A stretch of DNA of 64,000 nt, from assembly GCA_021432635.1 (NCBI GenBank), contig MU270015.1, positions 2,679,678-2,743,677 of the forward strand. The letters are read 5' to 3'. Positions 12,994 through 24,110 of this stretch are shown in pieces; the first letter of the stretch is position 1, and each line of letters opens with the position of its first letter. The stretch is from Thozetella sp. PMI_491. Lineage: Eukaryota > Ascomycota > Sordariomycetes > Chaetosphaeriales > Chaetosphaeriaceae. The notes under the pieces were generated by a model. The model was not told the origin of the DNA and did not search any database. It saw only the letters and a list, made by a program, of their open reading frames with translations. The position numbers and the translations under genes were made by a program.

Positions 12994-12998
12994 TAGGG
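12994..12998 (+). other. TAGGG flank shared by element B ends
   Basis: All three B termini (43, 12993, 16709) are followed by TAGGG. In A1 the uninterrupted counterpart of the third site (4401-4405) already has TAGGG before CTTTA, so at least there it is target DNA. If B2 starts at 12999 it is flanked by TAGGG on both sides, like a 5-bp target duplication. The sequence also resembles the telomeric repeat TTAGGG. Confidence 0.45.
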
Positions 12999-13261
12999 TA
13001 TCTTATCTATCTGCCTAGGATTATTAACTAAGGCTTTTAAGAGAGTAATAATAATATAGTAGTAGCTATTTATATAGAATTACTAACTATTCTAGTAACT
13101 ACCTCCTCTATATAAATACTACTCTTATACGAATACCTTTTTTTACCCTTGCCTTACTAATTATTAATTAAGGCAGAGTAGGTTATTTTATATATACTTT
13201 ATTCTAAATAATCTCTTTTTTATATAGCTTTCTTAACTTAATTCTTATCAATAATAAATTA

Positions 13262-13334
13262 TAGCTGTATAGTATAATAATAATATCCCTAGGGTAATTA
13301 TAAAAGGTTATAGATTTAATTCCTACTATAGCTA
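13262..13334 (+). tRNA. tRNA-like fold 1 (decayed)
   Basis: This 73-base stretch has complementary ends, with AGCTGTA pairing TATAGCT through one G-T pair. It has a T-arm-like block (TAGATTTAATTCCTA) at the right place. The D arm is weak and the anticodon arm is not convincing. Units 2 and 3 preserve the fold better. It is most likely a RIP-damaged tRNA-derived sequence, such as a SINE head, rather than a working tRNA. Confidence 0.4.
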
Positions 13335-13338
13335 TTAT

Positions 13339-13411
13339 TAGTAAAAGTAGTTAGGGTCTCTTCTTAACTACTTTTACTAGCTTTTTATTTTTGTTTTTTT
13401 TTTTTTTTTTT
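13339..13411 (+). terminator. 15-bp hairpin and T18 run after tRNA-like fold 1
   Basis: Positions 13339-13353 and 13365-13379 form a perfect 15-bp stem with an 11-base loop. A T-rich stretch follows, with 18 consecutive T at 13394-13411. T-runs terminate RNA polymerase III, so this fits the 3' end of a tRNA-type transcript. Confidence 0.5.
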
Positions 13412-13776
13412 CCTTTAAAATAAATATATATTATATTTAACTCTCTAGCTAGTTATAATTATATATCTTTTTTATCTACCTAGGATTAGTAATTAAGGCC
13501 TTTTTAAGAGAGTAATAATAATATAGCAGCAGTTATTTATATAAAATCACCAACTATTTTAGTAACTACCTCTTTTATATATATAAATACCACCCTTATA
13601 TAAATATCCTCTTTTACCCTAGCCCTACTAATTACTAACTAAGGCAGAATAATAACAGTCTAGTAGCTATTTATATAAAATCATCAACTATTCTAACAAC
13701 TACCTCTTCTAAGAAAGGCTAAGGTATAATTACTCTTTATCTAGTCTTTTTTATTTAGTTTTTATTAATTACCTAT

Positions 13777-13849
13777 AGCTATATAGCGTAATAGTAATAT
13801 TCCTTAAGGACTCTTAAGGTAGTTATAGGTTTAAATTCTATTATAGCTA
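13777..13849 (+). tRNA. tRNA-like fold 2 (decayed)
   Basis: The acceptor arm AGCTATA (13777-13783) pairs perfectly with TATAGCT (13842-13848), followed by discriminator A. The T arm is ATAGG, loop TTTAAAT, TCTAT, which fits a RIP-changed GGTTCGAATCC box B. A D-arm-like TAGCGTAAT follows the acceptor as box A should. The middle forms a CCTTA/TAAGG stem with an 8-base loop, so the anticodon cannot be assigned. Total length is 73. Confidence 0.5.
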
Positions 13850-13854
13850 ATTCT

Positions 13855-13905
13855 TAGTAAACTATATAGCAGTATACTATTATATAGTTTACTAGGTTTT
13901 TTTTT
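13855..13905 (+). terminator. 14-bp hairpin and T9 run after tRNA-like fold 2
   Basis: TAGTAAACTATATA (13855-13868) and TATATAGTTTACTA (13881-13894) form a perfect stem with a 12-base loop. Nine T at 13897-13905 follow. The order tRNA-like fold, hairpin, T-run is the same as in units 1 and 3, although the stem sequence of unit 1 is unrelated. Confidence 0.5.
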
Positions 13906-14261
13906 ATATATATTTAACTCTAGCTAGCTATAATTATATATCTTTTCTATCTGCCTTAGATTATTAACTAAGGCCTTTTTAAAAAAGTAATAATAATATA
14001 ATAGTAGCTATTCGTATAGAATTATTAACCATTTTAGTAACTACTCCTTTATATATATAAATACTGCTCTTATACAAACGCCCTCTTTTACCCCTGCCCT
14101 ATTAATTACTAACTAAGGCAGAGAGAGTAATAATAATCTAACAGCTAGCTGTTTATATAGAATTACTAACTATTCTAGCAACTACCTCTTCTAAAAACTT
14201 ATAAGTAAGACATAATTACTCTTTATCTAGTCTTTTTTATTTAGTCTTTTTAATTACTTAT

Positions 14262-14334
14262 AGCTATATAGTATAATAATAACGCTCCTTAAAAACTCTT
14301 AAGGTAGTTATAGGTTTAAATCCTATTATAGCTA
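14262..14334 (+). tRNA. tRNA-like fold 3 (best preserved T arm)
   Basis: The acceptor AGCTATA pairs perfectly with TATAGCT (14327-14333), and discriminator A is at 14334. The T arm ATAGG, TTTAAAT, CCTAT has five perfect pairs and corresponds to box B GGTTCGAATCC after RIP. The 3' side of the D arm keeps ACGC. The anticodon stem can be drawn as CCTTAA/TTAAGG, which is not canonical. It is interpreted as a tRNA-derived repeat. Confidence 0.5.
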
Positions 14335-14340
14335 ATTTTT

Positions 14341-14389
14341 TATAAACTATATAATAGTATGCCACTATATAGTTTATAGAATTTTTTTT
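14341..14389 (+). terminator. 13-bp hairpin and T-run after tRNA-like fold 3
   Basis: TATAAACTATATA (14341-14353) and TATATAGTTTATA (14366-14378) form a perfect stem with a 12-base loop. A run of T follows at about 14382-14389. Confidence 0.5.
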
Positions 14390-14589
14390 AATATTTAACT
14401 TTAATTAGCTATAAATATATATATATTTATATTAAAGGCTTTTAAAAAATAGATTTGTCCTTATATAAAAGATAAAAAGGTTTATATAGAAAAAGGTTTA
14501 TATAAAAGCTTTAAAAAATAGATTTATCCTTATATAGAGAAAGGTCTATATAGAGGATAGTTTATATAAAGGCTTAATCTCTTTTAAGA

Positions 14590-14860
14590 TCCTTAAGTTT
14601 AACAAGATATAAAGCTTTGTAAAAACTTAGGGAAGGTATATAGCTAGGCTAGATTTTTAACTAAGTCTTTTCCTAGCCTTATTAACTATAGGCAAAATAC
14701 TAAAGATTTTAAAAAACCTAGGTATAACATAAAAATTAAATATAATAGCCTCTCTTCTTAGCCTTATTAAAAGTAAGACTAGGCCCTTAATTCTAGTACT
14801 GTAGCTTATACTACTGCATTAGGTCACTAAGTAAGAGTAGATATATTTATTATAAGACCT
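14590..14860 (+). repeat. B2 internal repeat, first copy
   Basis: This segment, beginning near CTTAAGTTTAACAAGATATAAAGC, is repeated imperfectly at 16065-16330. Common blocks include AGGTATATAG, CTAGATTTTTAA and a final AGGTCACTAAGTAA-like block. It has no coding features. It suggests that B2 grew by internal duplication or is a composite of related elements. Confidence 0.6.
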
Positions 14861-14906
14861 AGCTATCTTTTACCTTATATTTAATAGGCTAGGTAATTAA
14901 TACCTA

Positions 14907-14975
14907 ATTAGCTTACTATAGCCTAGATAGCTTATTATAGCCTAGATAGCTTACTATAGCCTAGCTATAGAATTA
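14907..14975 (+). repeat. 19-bp minisatellite, array 1
   Basis: About three units of the 19-bp repeat GCTTATTATAGCCTAGTTA. This is the first of four arrays separated by the ~120-bp ATAGAATTAC module of B2. Confidence 0.75.
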
Positions 14976-15093
14976 CAAGCTATTTTAGTAACTACCCCCT
15001 TTATATATAGATACTATCCTTATATAAATATCCTCTTTTTCCCCTTTGCCCTACTAATTATTTAGTAGTTATTAGTATAGAATTACTAGTAGT

Positions 15094-15479
15094 ATGCTTA
15101 TTATAGCCTAGTTAGCCTATTATAACCTAATTAGCTTATTATAGCCTAGTTAGCTTATTATAACCTAGATAGTTTGTTATAGCCTAGATAGCTTGTTATA
15201 GCCTAAATAGCTTGTTGTAGCTTAATTAGCTTGTTATAGCCTAGTTAGCTCGTTATAGCCTAGTTAGCTTACTATAGCCTAGTTAGCTCGCTGTGGCCTA
15301 GATAGCTTACTATAGCCCTAATTGGCTTACTATAGCCTAGTTGACTTATTATAGCCTAGTTAGCTTACTATAGCCTAATTAGCTTACTATAGCTTAGATA
15401 GCTTATTATAGCCTAGATAGCTTATTATAGCCTAGATAGCTTGTTATAGCCTAGATAGCTTGCTATAGCCTAGCTATAG
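15094..15479 (+). repeat. 19-bp minisatellite, array 2 (about 20 units)
   Basis: About 20 head-to-tail units of GCTTATTATAGCCTAGTTA. Some units keep CG and TG (GCTCGCTGTGGCCTAGATA near 15287), which shows the likely pre-RIP unit. There are no unique spacers, so this is a minisatellite and not a CRISPR array. Confidence 0.85.
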
Positions 15480-15607
15480 AATCACTAGCTATTCTAGTAA
15501 CTACTAGTACTTTTTATATATAAAAATACTATCCTTATATAAATGTTTTTTTTTCCCCTCTGCCCTGTTAATTATCTAGCAGCTATTTATATAGAATTAC
15601 TAGCTGT

Positions 15608-15726
15608 GTGCTTATTATAGCCTAGTTAGTATATTATAGCTTAGATAACTCGTTATAGCCTAGTTAGGTCGCTGTGGCTTAGTTAGCTTATTATAGCCTA
15701 GTTAGCTTACTATAGCCTAGCTATAG
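15608..15726 (+). repeat. 19-bp minisatellite, array 3
   Basis: About six units of the same 19-bp repeat, including a lightly mutated unit with GGTCGCTGTGGC near 15666. Confidence 0.75.
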
Positions 15727-15848
15727 AATCACTAGCTATTTTAATAACTACCCCCTTTATATATAAATACTATCTTTATACAAATATCTTCTTTTCCCCT
15801 TTACCCTACTGATTATCTAGCAGCTATTTATATAAAATTACTAGCTAT

Positions 15849-16010
15849 ATACTTACTATAGCCTAGTTAGTATATTATAGCTTAAATAGCTCGCTATAAC
15901 CTAATTAAGTTACTATAGCCTAGTTAGCTTATTATAGCCTAGTTAACTCACTATAGCCTAGTTAATACACTATAGTTTAAATAGCTTGTTATAACTTAGT
16001 TAGCTTACTT
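15849..16010 (+). repeat. 19-bp minisatellite, array 4
   Basis: About eight more diverged units of the same 19-bp repeat, the last array before the second copy of the internal repeat. Confidence 0.7.
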
Positions 16011-16064
16011 TTAAAAAAAAGGTATAGATAAAAAATATCTATATATAAGCAACTTTTTACTTTA

Positions 16065-16330
16065 AAAACTCTGAGTTTAACATAATATAAAGCTCTGTAT
16101 AAACTTAGGAGAGGTATATAGTAGAGCTAGATTTTTAATATATTATCCAGCCCTACTTTTACAGGTAAAATATATATAGCTAGTATAGGTAGCTATAAAA
16201 GCCTTTTACACTCTACCGATATAACATAGATTTAAACACAGCCCCTCTTTCTACTTTATAACAGGCTCTTAATTCTAATATAATACAACTATACTAGGTT
16301 ACTAAGTAAAAAGTAATCTTAATTTTTACT
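16065..16330 (+). repeat. B2 internal repeat, second copy
   Basis: This is the imperfect second copy of 14590-14860, retaining slightly more C and G. It ends shortly before the conserved right end of B2. Confidence 0.6.
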
Positions 16331-16366
16331 TTCCTTGTCTTATTTATAATTACTTCCCCTAGCCTA

Positions 16367-16709
16367 GGAATTATATAAACCCTAATTATTAGCTATAAGA
16401 AATTAGCTCTAGTATAATTAGTTGTTAAGCGAGCCTTACTTATATAAGCCTTAGTAAGGTGAAGCAACTCTAAGATTTCTCTCGTATAGATTTAAATCTA
16501 GAAAATTCTTAAAAGCTTAGAATTTAATATTTAAGCTTATTTTTATCCTTTTTATCTCTTATATTTTTTTAAAGGTGTTTTTTAAATAGGAAGTCTATAA
16601 GCTCTACCCCCCTTTTTTCTATAAGTTTTACCCCCTGTTTTTATAGATTTTAGCGTCGCACGGGCTAATTTTCTACGAGCTCTACTACAGCTCGTTGGGA
16701 AATTACTAA
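16367..16709 (+). mobile_element. Right end of element B, copy B2, RIP-mutated
   Basis: This aligns base for base with 12651-12993. The differences seen are C-to-T and G-to-A, with the CTGA terminus now CTAA. The hairpin stem ACGAGCT/AGCTCGT survives. A2 starts at the next base, with TAGGG at 16710-16714. Confidence 0.8.
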
Positions 16710-18650
16710 TAGGGCTTTAAGTTAAGGTTAAAGCACTTAATAAGCACTAGGTAAAGATCTTTCTATTTAATAAGCTCTTTAAAGCTAAGGGTTAATATAT
16801 TAATTTTAAAACTAATAATATAAGCAGCCTTAATATAATTAACCTTAGCTAAAGGAAAGGTATTAGTTATTAAGATAATAATAATAATATTTTAAATATT
16901 ATATATTAACTCCTTATATACCTCCTTAGTATTTATATCACTATCCTAGTCTTATATAATCTTAAGTATCTTATCTAATAAGTCTAACTATATAGCTATA
17001 AAATCCTATAGATTTCCTTAGTTTATTAGGCCTTTAAACTACTCTATAAAGTCCCTTATAAGCTTATAATAGATAAGCTTTTAGAAAAACTAGCTAGTAG
17101 TATTAACTATTATAACTAGGCTTAGCTAGTTAAACAGGGGTAGTTTAACAAGTTATATAACGTCTTACTTTATAATACTTACTATATAGTTAATATTACT
17201 AATATTACTATAGGATAATAATATATTATAGTTAGCCTATAAAAATAATAACACCCTTAACTTATTATAGGTAATTAACTAGCTTAAATTCTTAAGGCTT
17301 ATAATAATAGTTTATTACTTAACACATACAGCCTAATAGATATAGATATTATATTAAGTTATAATATTATCTTTAACCTAATCGCCTAAGTTAAAAAAAA
17401 GGCTATAATTAATATTAGTAGCTTATTATATAAAAAGGGTAGCCTTATAATTATATTAGCTATATAACTAGTCTATCTACTTCTTATTGTTTTAATAGTT
17501 TAAGAAGAAAGTTATAACATAAAGCACCTCTAGCTAGTTGTCTATACTATAATTAAAATAAAAAGGCTCTTCCTTTATAATTATATAGTATTACTCCCTT
17601 TTATACCCCTTTATTTAAGGTATTATAATAATAAACTATAGGATTTATTAAGTATATAATAATACTAATTATACTATATTTATCTGGTTTAATAGTAATA
17701 TATTAGTATTAATATTCTTATTATATATTAAGACTAGCTATAAAATATCCTATATATCTATAATACTAAGAATAATACTAGCTAACTTATTTTCCTATAT
17801 CTTTTATAAGAGCTAGTAGATCTTAGACTATTATATTATAGCTTTCTTTTAAATATATATAGCTTAATATATACTAAAATAGCTAATAATCTTAGTTGTT
17901 ATATTATAGTTAGCTTAGATTTAAGATTAATTTTATAGGGATTATAATAGCTATATATATTATAATAGCTATTATTTAATTATTATTAGGCTATATACCT
18001 TAAATATTTATTTAAGTTATTATATTAATAACCCTTATAAAACCTAGGTAAAAGATAAGAATTATATTATTTATATAGTTAAATTTAACTAGTATTAAAT
18101 AGGTTTAGCCTAGGATTTTATTAGTTTTTTACTTTTCTACTAGCTTAGCCTAATGCTTAGATTTAGTCTTAATAAGATACTTAACTCTACTCTAGTTATT
18201 AATCTATTATTAGAATAATAGGTTAAAGCCTATAGTCTATATATTTTTAAAGGAAAAGTAAGGGTAAAGGCTTAGCTTTTAATAGAGTAAGAGCTAGTTT
18301 CTAGCTGCCTTTAAAATAATAGGGAAGGTTAAAGTTGTTATATCTACCTAGTAAAGAGTGTTAATAGTCTTAGATTAAATTATTAGCTTATTATTACTAA
18401 TAGGTATAAGTAGGGTAGCTAAGACACTAATAAGTAAAGAGTTACTAGCTACCTCCTCTCTAACTACCTCCTCTCTAGCTACCTCTTCTCTAGTTAAAGG
18501 CTTTAAGTTAATAGATTTACTACCTTTCTTCTAGTATTTTACACTAAGAGTTATAGCCTCTTAGCCTAATTACTTTACTCTAGTTATATTAAGTTTAAGT
18601 ACTAGTTTAAGTATTAGTTTAAGTGATTTAAAAGGTGATTCTATAGAGGC
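16710..18650 (-). pseudogene. N-terminal part of helicase remnant, element A2
   Basis: This is the counterpart of 4401-6330. It corresponds to the region upstream of the Walker A motif and ends just before it, so no ATPase motif is left in this copy. The charged segment near 6150 in A1 is here near 18460-18480, and the tandem GAGGTAGC-type unit appears three times instead of twice. It is a dead fragment. Confidence 0.45.
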
Positions 18651-20310
18651 TATAACAGTTAAAAGGCTAAGGTAAACTATTTTTTTTAACTAATGATTTT
18701 ATAAGGGCTATAATAATATAAAGAGGGGTAGAAAAGGTAGAAAAAAGAGAAAAAAAAGAGGAAGGAAGAAGAGAGAGGAGATATATATACTAGAAGTAGG
18801 TAGTCTGTGTATAGTAGTATATTTTTCCTTTAGGCAGTATATTTTTAGATTTTACTAGCTTTTCTAGTAAAATATATATGTTTTAATACCTATAAGTAAG
18901 AGTATATAATATTTTATAGTATTAAGTATACCTATAGTTATAAATATAGCTTAGGTAGCTAGAGGATAGTCTATATATTATAGTTATTATAACCTTTATA
19001 GAATCACTTATATCTAAAGCTAGTAATATAACTATATACTATCTAGCTAATATTATACCTAGTATTACTAGTAGTCTATAGGATATACTAAACTAAAAAA
19101 CTTTATAGATTCTAATAGTAATTAATAGCTATTAAACTATAGATTAGCTAGCTATAGCCTTAGATTACTAGGCTATTAAATTATTATATTAAGGCTCTAG
19201 CTAATATTTTATATATTTTTAATATATATAATATAAGCTACTTTACTAAGGCTTTAAACTATATAATTAACTAGTAATTCTTAGAGGCTTTTTACTAAAA
19301 ATATATAACATTATAAAATTTATAATATCTAAGAAATATAAAGTAATAGATATAAGATAAGCTATTATTATCTTATATATATATCTAAAGAGATATATAC
19401 CTTAATAATTATAATATTTTATAATATAACTTATTAAAAGGGTTTATATAAAGGCTTTTATAGTTATAAGAGTAAGTTATAATAGCCTTTAAAGAAAGAA
19501 ATATATACTATACCTTAATTTTAGAGTTAAGTAATTATTATTAGCTTATTATTTCTATTATCTACTAGGATATTTTATAATATAGTTAAAATATTTATAT
19601 AAAAGCCTTTATAATTATAATAAGAGTGAGTTATAATAGCCTTTAAAAAAAGAAATATATATTGTATCTTAATTCTAAAGTTATATAACTATTATTAACT
19701 TATTATTATTATTATCTACTAGGATATTCTATAATATAGCTTAAAATATTTATATAAAGGCCTTTATAGTTATAATAAGAGTAAGTTATAATAGTCTTTA
19801 AAGAAAGAAATATATATTATACCTTTATTCTAAAGTTAAGCAATTATTATTAGCTTATTATTTCTATTATCTACTAGGATAGTACTTATTATAAATATAA
19901 GCCTTATAATAGTCCCTTAAAACAAGTGTTAAAGTATTAGATTTAATAACTAATATAAACATATTTCTTTACACTATAAATTCCTTGGCTAGCAGGATAA
20001 AAAGGCAAAGTCTTAATATAAAAAAATATCCTAGTTTTATCTCTCTATACCACTCTTATTAGGTGCTTCTTTCTTATATTTTATAAAATAAGGGGTGGTT
20101 AAATATTATAATAGGCTTATTTTTAGCGATATAATTATTCTCTACTTTATTATCTAGCTTGGTTTTTTATAAATAACTTATACTAAATCATACCTATTTT
20201 AATAGACTATACCTTATCTTATAATATTATGTTCTAATAAGACTTTTACACTAAGTTTACTAATAAGAATAATAAAAAAAGCCTTAAGTCTTAGGGCTAC
20301 TAATAAGAGA
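18651..20310. promoter_or_regulatory. Divergent spacer of element A2
   Basis: This is the counterpart of 6331-8000. It holds the purine-rich tract near 18720-18780 and the second set of 155-bp repeats. Nothing coding was recognised. Confidence 0.35.
19443..19880 (+). repeat. Three 155-bp tandem repeats in element A2
   Basis: Marker blocks (TTTATATAAAGGC or its variants) start near 19443, 19598 and 19752. Number and spacing are the same as in A1, so neither copy has gained or lost a unit. Confidence 0.8.
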
Positions 20311-23300
20311 TTATATTATATAAATCAGAGAAGTAATTAATAGTAAAGCTTTATAATACTAATATCTCCTTATAAAGACTAATCATATTATAACTAGAAA
20401 AGTTTAAAGTATTCTAGGATAAAGCTAAAGCCCTTAGCTTTATAAGCCTATAAGCTAGAACTAATTTATCCTATATTATATATATACCTATAGCTTATAT
20501 CCTTAGATAAAGCCTAAAGGTATTTTCTTTTAGCTTTAAGGTTAATTAAGACAAGTTCCTCTATATAGTTTAAGTATATCCCTAGTTATTCTTTTAAAAG
20601 TATAAGAACCTATTATTATATAACCTAGTTATTCTACCCTATCTTAAAGCTTTTATTCCTAAAGATCTTAAGGTATTTAACAAGGATAAAAAAAGATTAG
20701 ACAATAATTCCTTAAGAGGTAGGCCTAATATTATTATACCCTTTAGATATAGTCCTTTAGGCTGCTTTACACTAGTAATACTAATACATACTATATAATA
20801 GACTACTGCTACTATTACTACCCTAAGTGCTACTACTACCTTTAATACTCTTACCCTAAACGTTATAGATATTACTAAGTAAATAGTCTTTACTATATAT
20901 ATTATATTTTAAAGTAAGGGTTATATCTAAAAGGTACTAGATACTTTAGATATTAACAGCCTTAACTTAAATATACTTATAAAAAAGCTTTATAATATAT
21001 AAGATATAATTATATATAACACTATATAAAAAGTATTAAATAATTACCTTTAAGTAATAAGTATACTATAAATTACCCCTAGTATATTATTCTATAACTA
21101 AATACTATAAACACTTAGTCTAAGCCTATAAAAACAAGCCTATATTAACTCCTTACTACTAGCTTTAAGCCCTATAGCCTATTAACTAGTATTACTAACT
21201 GCCTTAACTATAACCTAAGAGTTAAAGCTAATATATAAGATTATCTTTTATAGCTTAAAAGTCCCTATAAAGGAAGCTATAGTGTTTTAACATAGTAATA
21301 TACTACTATAATATATAGTTTTTTATAATATAAAAGAGGCATTCTATCTAAAATAAATAACAGATACTATAGTAGAGTTTATTAATAATATAGTTTATAA
21401 GGCTTTAAAGACTAAGAAATACCTATAAAAAGTAAGCCTAAGAGTTGTCTTATAGATATTAGGGATCTATAATATCTTATAGTATACCTATTCTTATAAG
21501 CCTAGTGTTAACCTATTAAATAATATATAGGATAGATAGATTAACTAGGTAGAGAGGATTAATAAGTTTAAGGCATACTTAATTATATATAGAGTAAGGT
21601 TAATTATATAAAAGGCTAACTTACTTATATAAGGCTACTTATTAGACCTTAAAGTATACTATATTAAGGGTAGCCTTTTAACTACTACTAAGTATATAGT
21701 TATTATACCTAATCCTAGTATAATATAGCCCTTTACTAATATATAAAATACCCTATAGGATAAATAGTTTTTATACCCTAGCTATAATATTATTAGCCTA
21801 GGCTTTTAATATAGAATCCTACCCTATTAATTAGTTTATCCTTAGTTTATATAAAATATAGGCATAATTAGTAGCTTATTAAGTATATATATAATATATT
21901 AAGCCTAGGAAAGTATATGTTAGTACTTTAGTTACTTTAGTTTTATAATAATATACTTAATCTAATAGATTAGGCCTAGCTATAAAATAACTGCCACACT
22001 TATAAGGAGTAGTAGCTATAGTATAAGCTAGGGTTGTTTTATCTATATTTTATTTTTATCTTATAGCAAGTAGGTACTAGTTTAATCTATATATAAGAGA
22101 TACCTTTATTACTCTACATCTATATAGTCTTAAAATACTTAGGGGGGGGGGGGGGAGAGGTATTTTAATATATATACCAACTATAGTAAAAGCTGTTTTA
22201 AAAATAAACTATAGTAAAGTAAAGAGTAGTAGTTTAGCCTTTAAATAAAGGTAAGGGACAAAGTAAAAGTATAAATAGATTATTTTATCTTATTAGGGGG
22301 TGTGTTAACTACTTTTATAATATAGCCTTAGGGTAGTATTATAATACTAAGGTCTAAATATTTTATAATCTCCTATATAAAAAGCTTTATAGCCTCCTAT
22401 ATATAATTATTATATAAGAGGATTATAACTTTAGTCTTAAAAAGCTAGGCCTAGTATAAGAGTGGGTTAACTAGGCTTGCCTAGACTATATTATAAAGCT
22501 TTTAAAGGTTAGGTACCTAGCTATAAATAGCTTAGGCTATATAAGTAAACCACTACTTCTTACTTATCCTACCCTTTATTAAAAGCCCCTAGATATTAGT
22601 ATAAATATTAAGCAGTATAAAAGATAGTATACTATAGTTAAAAAGGTTTATAAGGATAATAATAAGCTATACCTAATAGATATAATTAATTAAGATCTTT
22701 TTATTATCTAACCCTATATAATTAGTAAGAAAGTTACTAATATATAAGGGAAAGCTATAAGTTTTATAGCCTTAGCTCTTAAGAAAGATATTAAGCTTAT
22801 ATTTAAACTGTTATATAACTAAGTTTTAAAGCTAGATAAGCTTAGCCTTATTATAAAGTAGTAAGAGGTAGGAACTTATTATACCTAAACCCTTTTCTTC
22901 TTATATAATATTAGCCTATTTAAAGGCAAGCTTAACTAGCTACTACTAGCCCTCCTTCTTAAGATTACTCTTTATCTAGCTTATAGCCTCTACTCTATAT
23001 AAAGCCTTATTTATTATTATAAAGAGGTAGTGCATAATAACCTTAATAAGCTATACCTAGCTATACTTGCCAAACATATTAATAAGGAAAAGGGTGTTAA
23101 AAATATATATATTAGGTTTAATATAGAGTAAGGTAATACTATATATACTCTTTTTACCCTATAAACTATAGATAAATAACTATATAATAACTAGGGGGAC
23201 TAGGTAAGTATAGCCTAAGTATTTAAGTATAAAAATCTCTTCTACTAAGGTATTTCTCTATTAAAACTTTATATTTATTATTACCTTTTTCCTTATATCT

Positions 23301-24110
23301 AACTTAGACAGTAAACTTATAATAGTATTATCTTTAGGCAAGTAGAGGTTTATAAAAGCTAGTATAATAGGGAGTAATATTAGTCTTATTATAATAATAG
23401 CAGGGGATGCCTAAGGAGTAGTAGGCTTAAACAAGGAGTATTAGACAAGGAGTATTAAGCTAGATAATAATAAGCTAGCTACTATAGGTATTAGGTTATA
23501 GCTAGTAGGGAGGAAGGGTGTTAGGTCTAAATATAGGCTAGTAGTAAGAGCTCCTACTAGATATATCGCTGTTAGTATCATTATAATTATACTTAAGAGC
23601 TTATATAGTTATAATAGGCTCCCTTAGCTGATACTATTAGCCCTAGTCCCTAGGTAAATCCTCTCTCTAGTTTATAGTAGTACTTCTTAGGGCTAATACT
23701 TCTCTATATATTATATAGCTAGGTCTAGTAAAGTCTTAGATAGTGTTAATACTTCTTTAAGGGTCTTAGGGTTTATATTCTAGATAATATCCTTATATAT
23801 TATAGCTAATATAGTCTTAATTATATTAAGGCTTTTATACTTTTACTTATACTATTTAATAAGAGGTAGTAAGGATAAAGGCTTAAGAGCTAGATATTTA
23901 TACCCTTATATTATAGGCTAGGCTATTTTATATATATTATTACTAGCTAGCTTTTTAAAAGAGACTAACTTAGACTAATAGGGCTAAAGCATTAAATTTA
24001 AGGCAATATATAGGGGTTAGTTAGTATATATAGCTTTAAGGCTTACCTAGGGCTAGTTAGTAGGGGTTTTATAATAACTATAGTACTTATAACTATTTAA
24101 ATATTATAAT
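20311..24110 (+). pseudogene. Unidentified plus-strand coding remnant of element A2
   Basis: This is the RIP-damaged duplicate of 8001-11760. The two copies together could be used to work back to the ancestral frame. I see no recognisable domain. The lysine- and arginine-rich end corresponds to about 23330-23530. Confidence 0.35.

Larger units (their letters stand above)
13003..14400 (+). repeat. Three tandem ~490-bp units in B2
   Basis: Units begin near 13003, 13470 and 13945 with a TATCTRCCTAGGATTA-like block. Each continues through an ATAGAATTACTAAC block, a TAACTACCTCYT block and an AATTAAGGCAGA block. Each ends in a tRNA-like fold, a perfect hairpin and a T-run. Fragments of the same module recur without the tRNA-like part at about 14967-15060, 15475-15600 and 15720-15845. 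Confidence 0.75.
12999..16709 (+). mobile_element. Element B, copy B2 (non-coding, repeat-rich)
   Basis: B2 runs from just after the B1 terminus to the CTAA terminus at 16706-16709, and its last 343 bases match B1. The body contains no recognisable coding region. It is built from about 490-bp tandem units with tRNA-like folds, then arrays of a 19-bp minisatellite mixed with a recurring module of about 120 bp. It is probably non-autonomous. The exact left border is inferred only from the position of the B1 end. Confidence 0.5.

Noticed and set aside
13777..13849. Functional tRNA gene
   Set aside because: The anticodon arm does not give a 7-base loop, the D arm is broken, and three decayed copies sit in tandem in a mobile element. 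It is kept only as a tRNA-derived fold.
14907..16010. CRISPR-like array of 19-bp repeats
   Set aside because: Units are head to tail without unique spacers, no cas-like genes exist, and the host is a fungus.
12651..16709. Element B as an LTR retrotransposon with ~343-bp LTRs at 12651 and 16367
   Set aside because: TAGGG follows both repeats and also the third copy at 43, and the terminus ends in a hairpin and CTRA rather than CA. No PBS, polypurine tract or pol is present. It cannot be fully excluded because the left border is in the gap.
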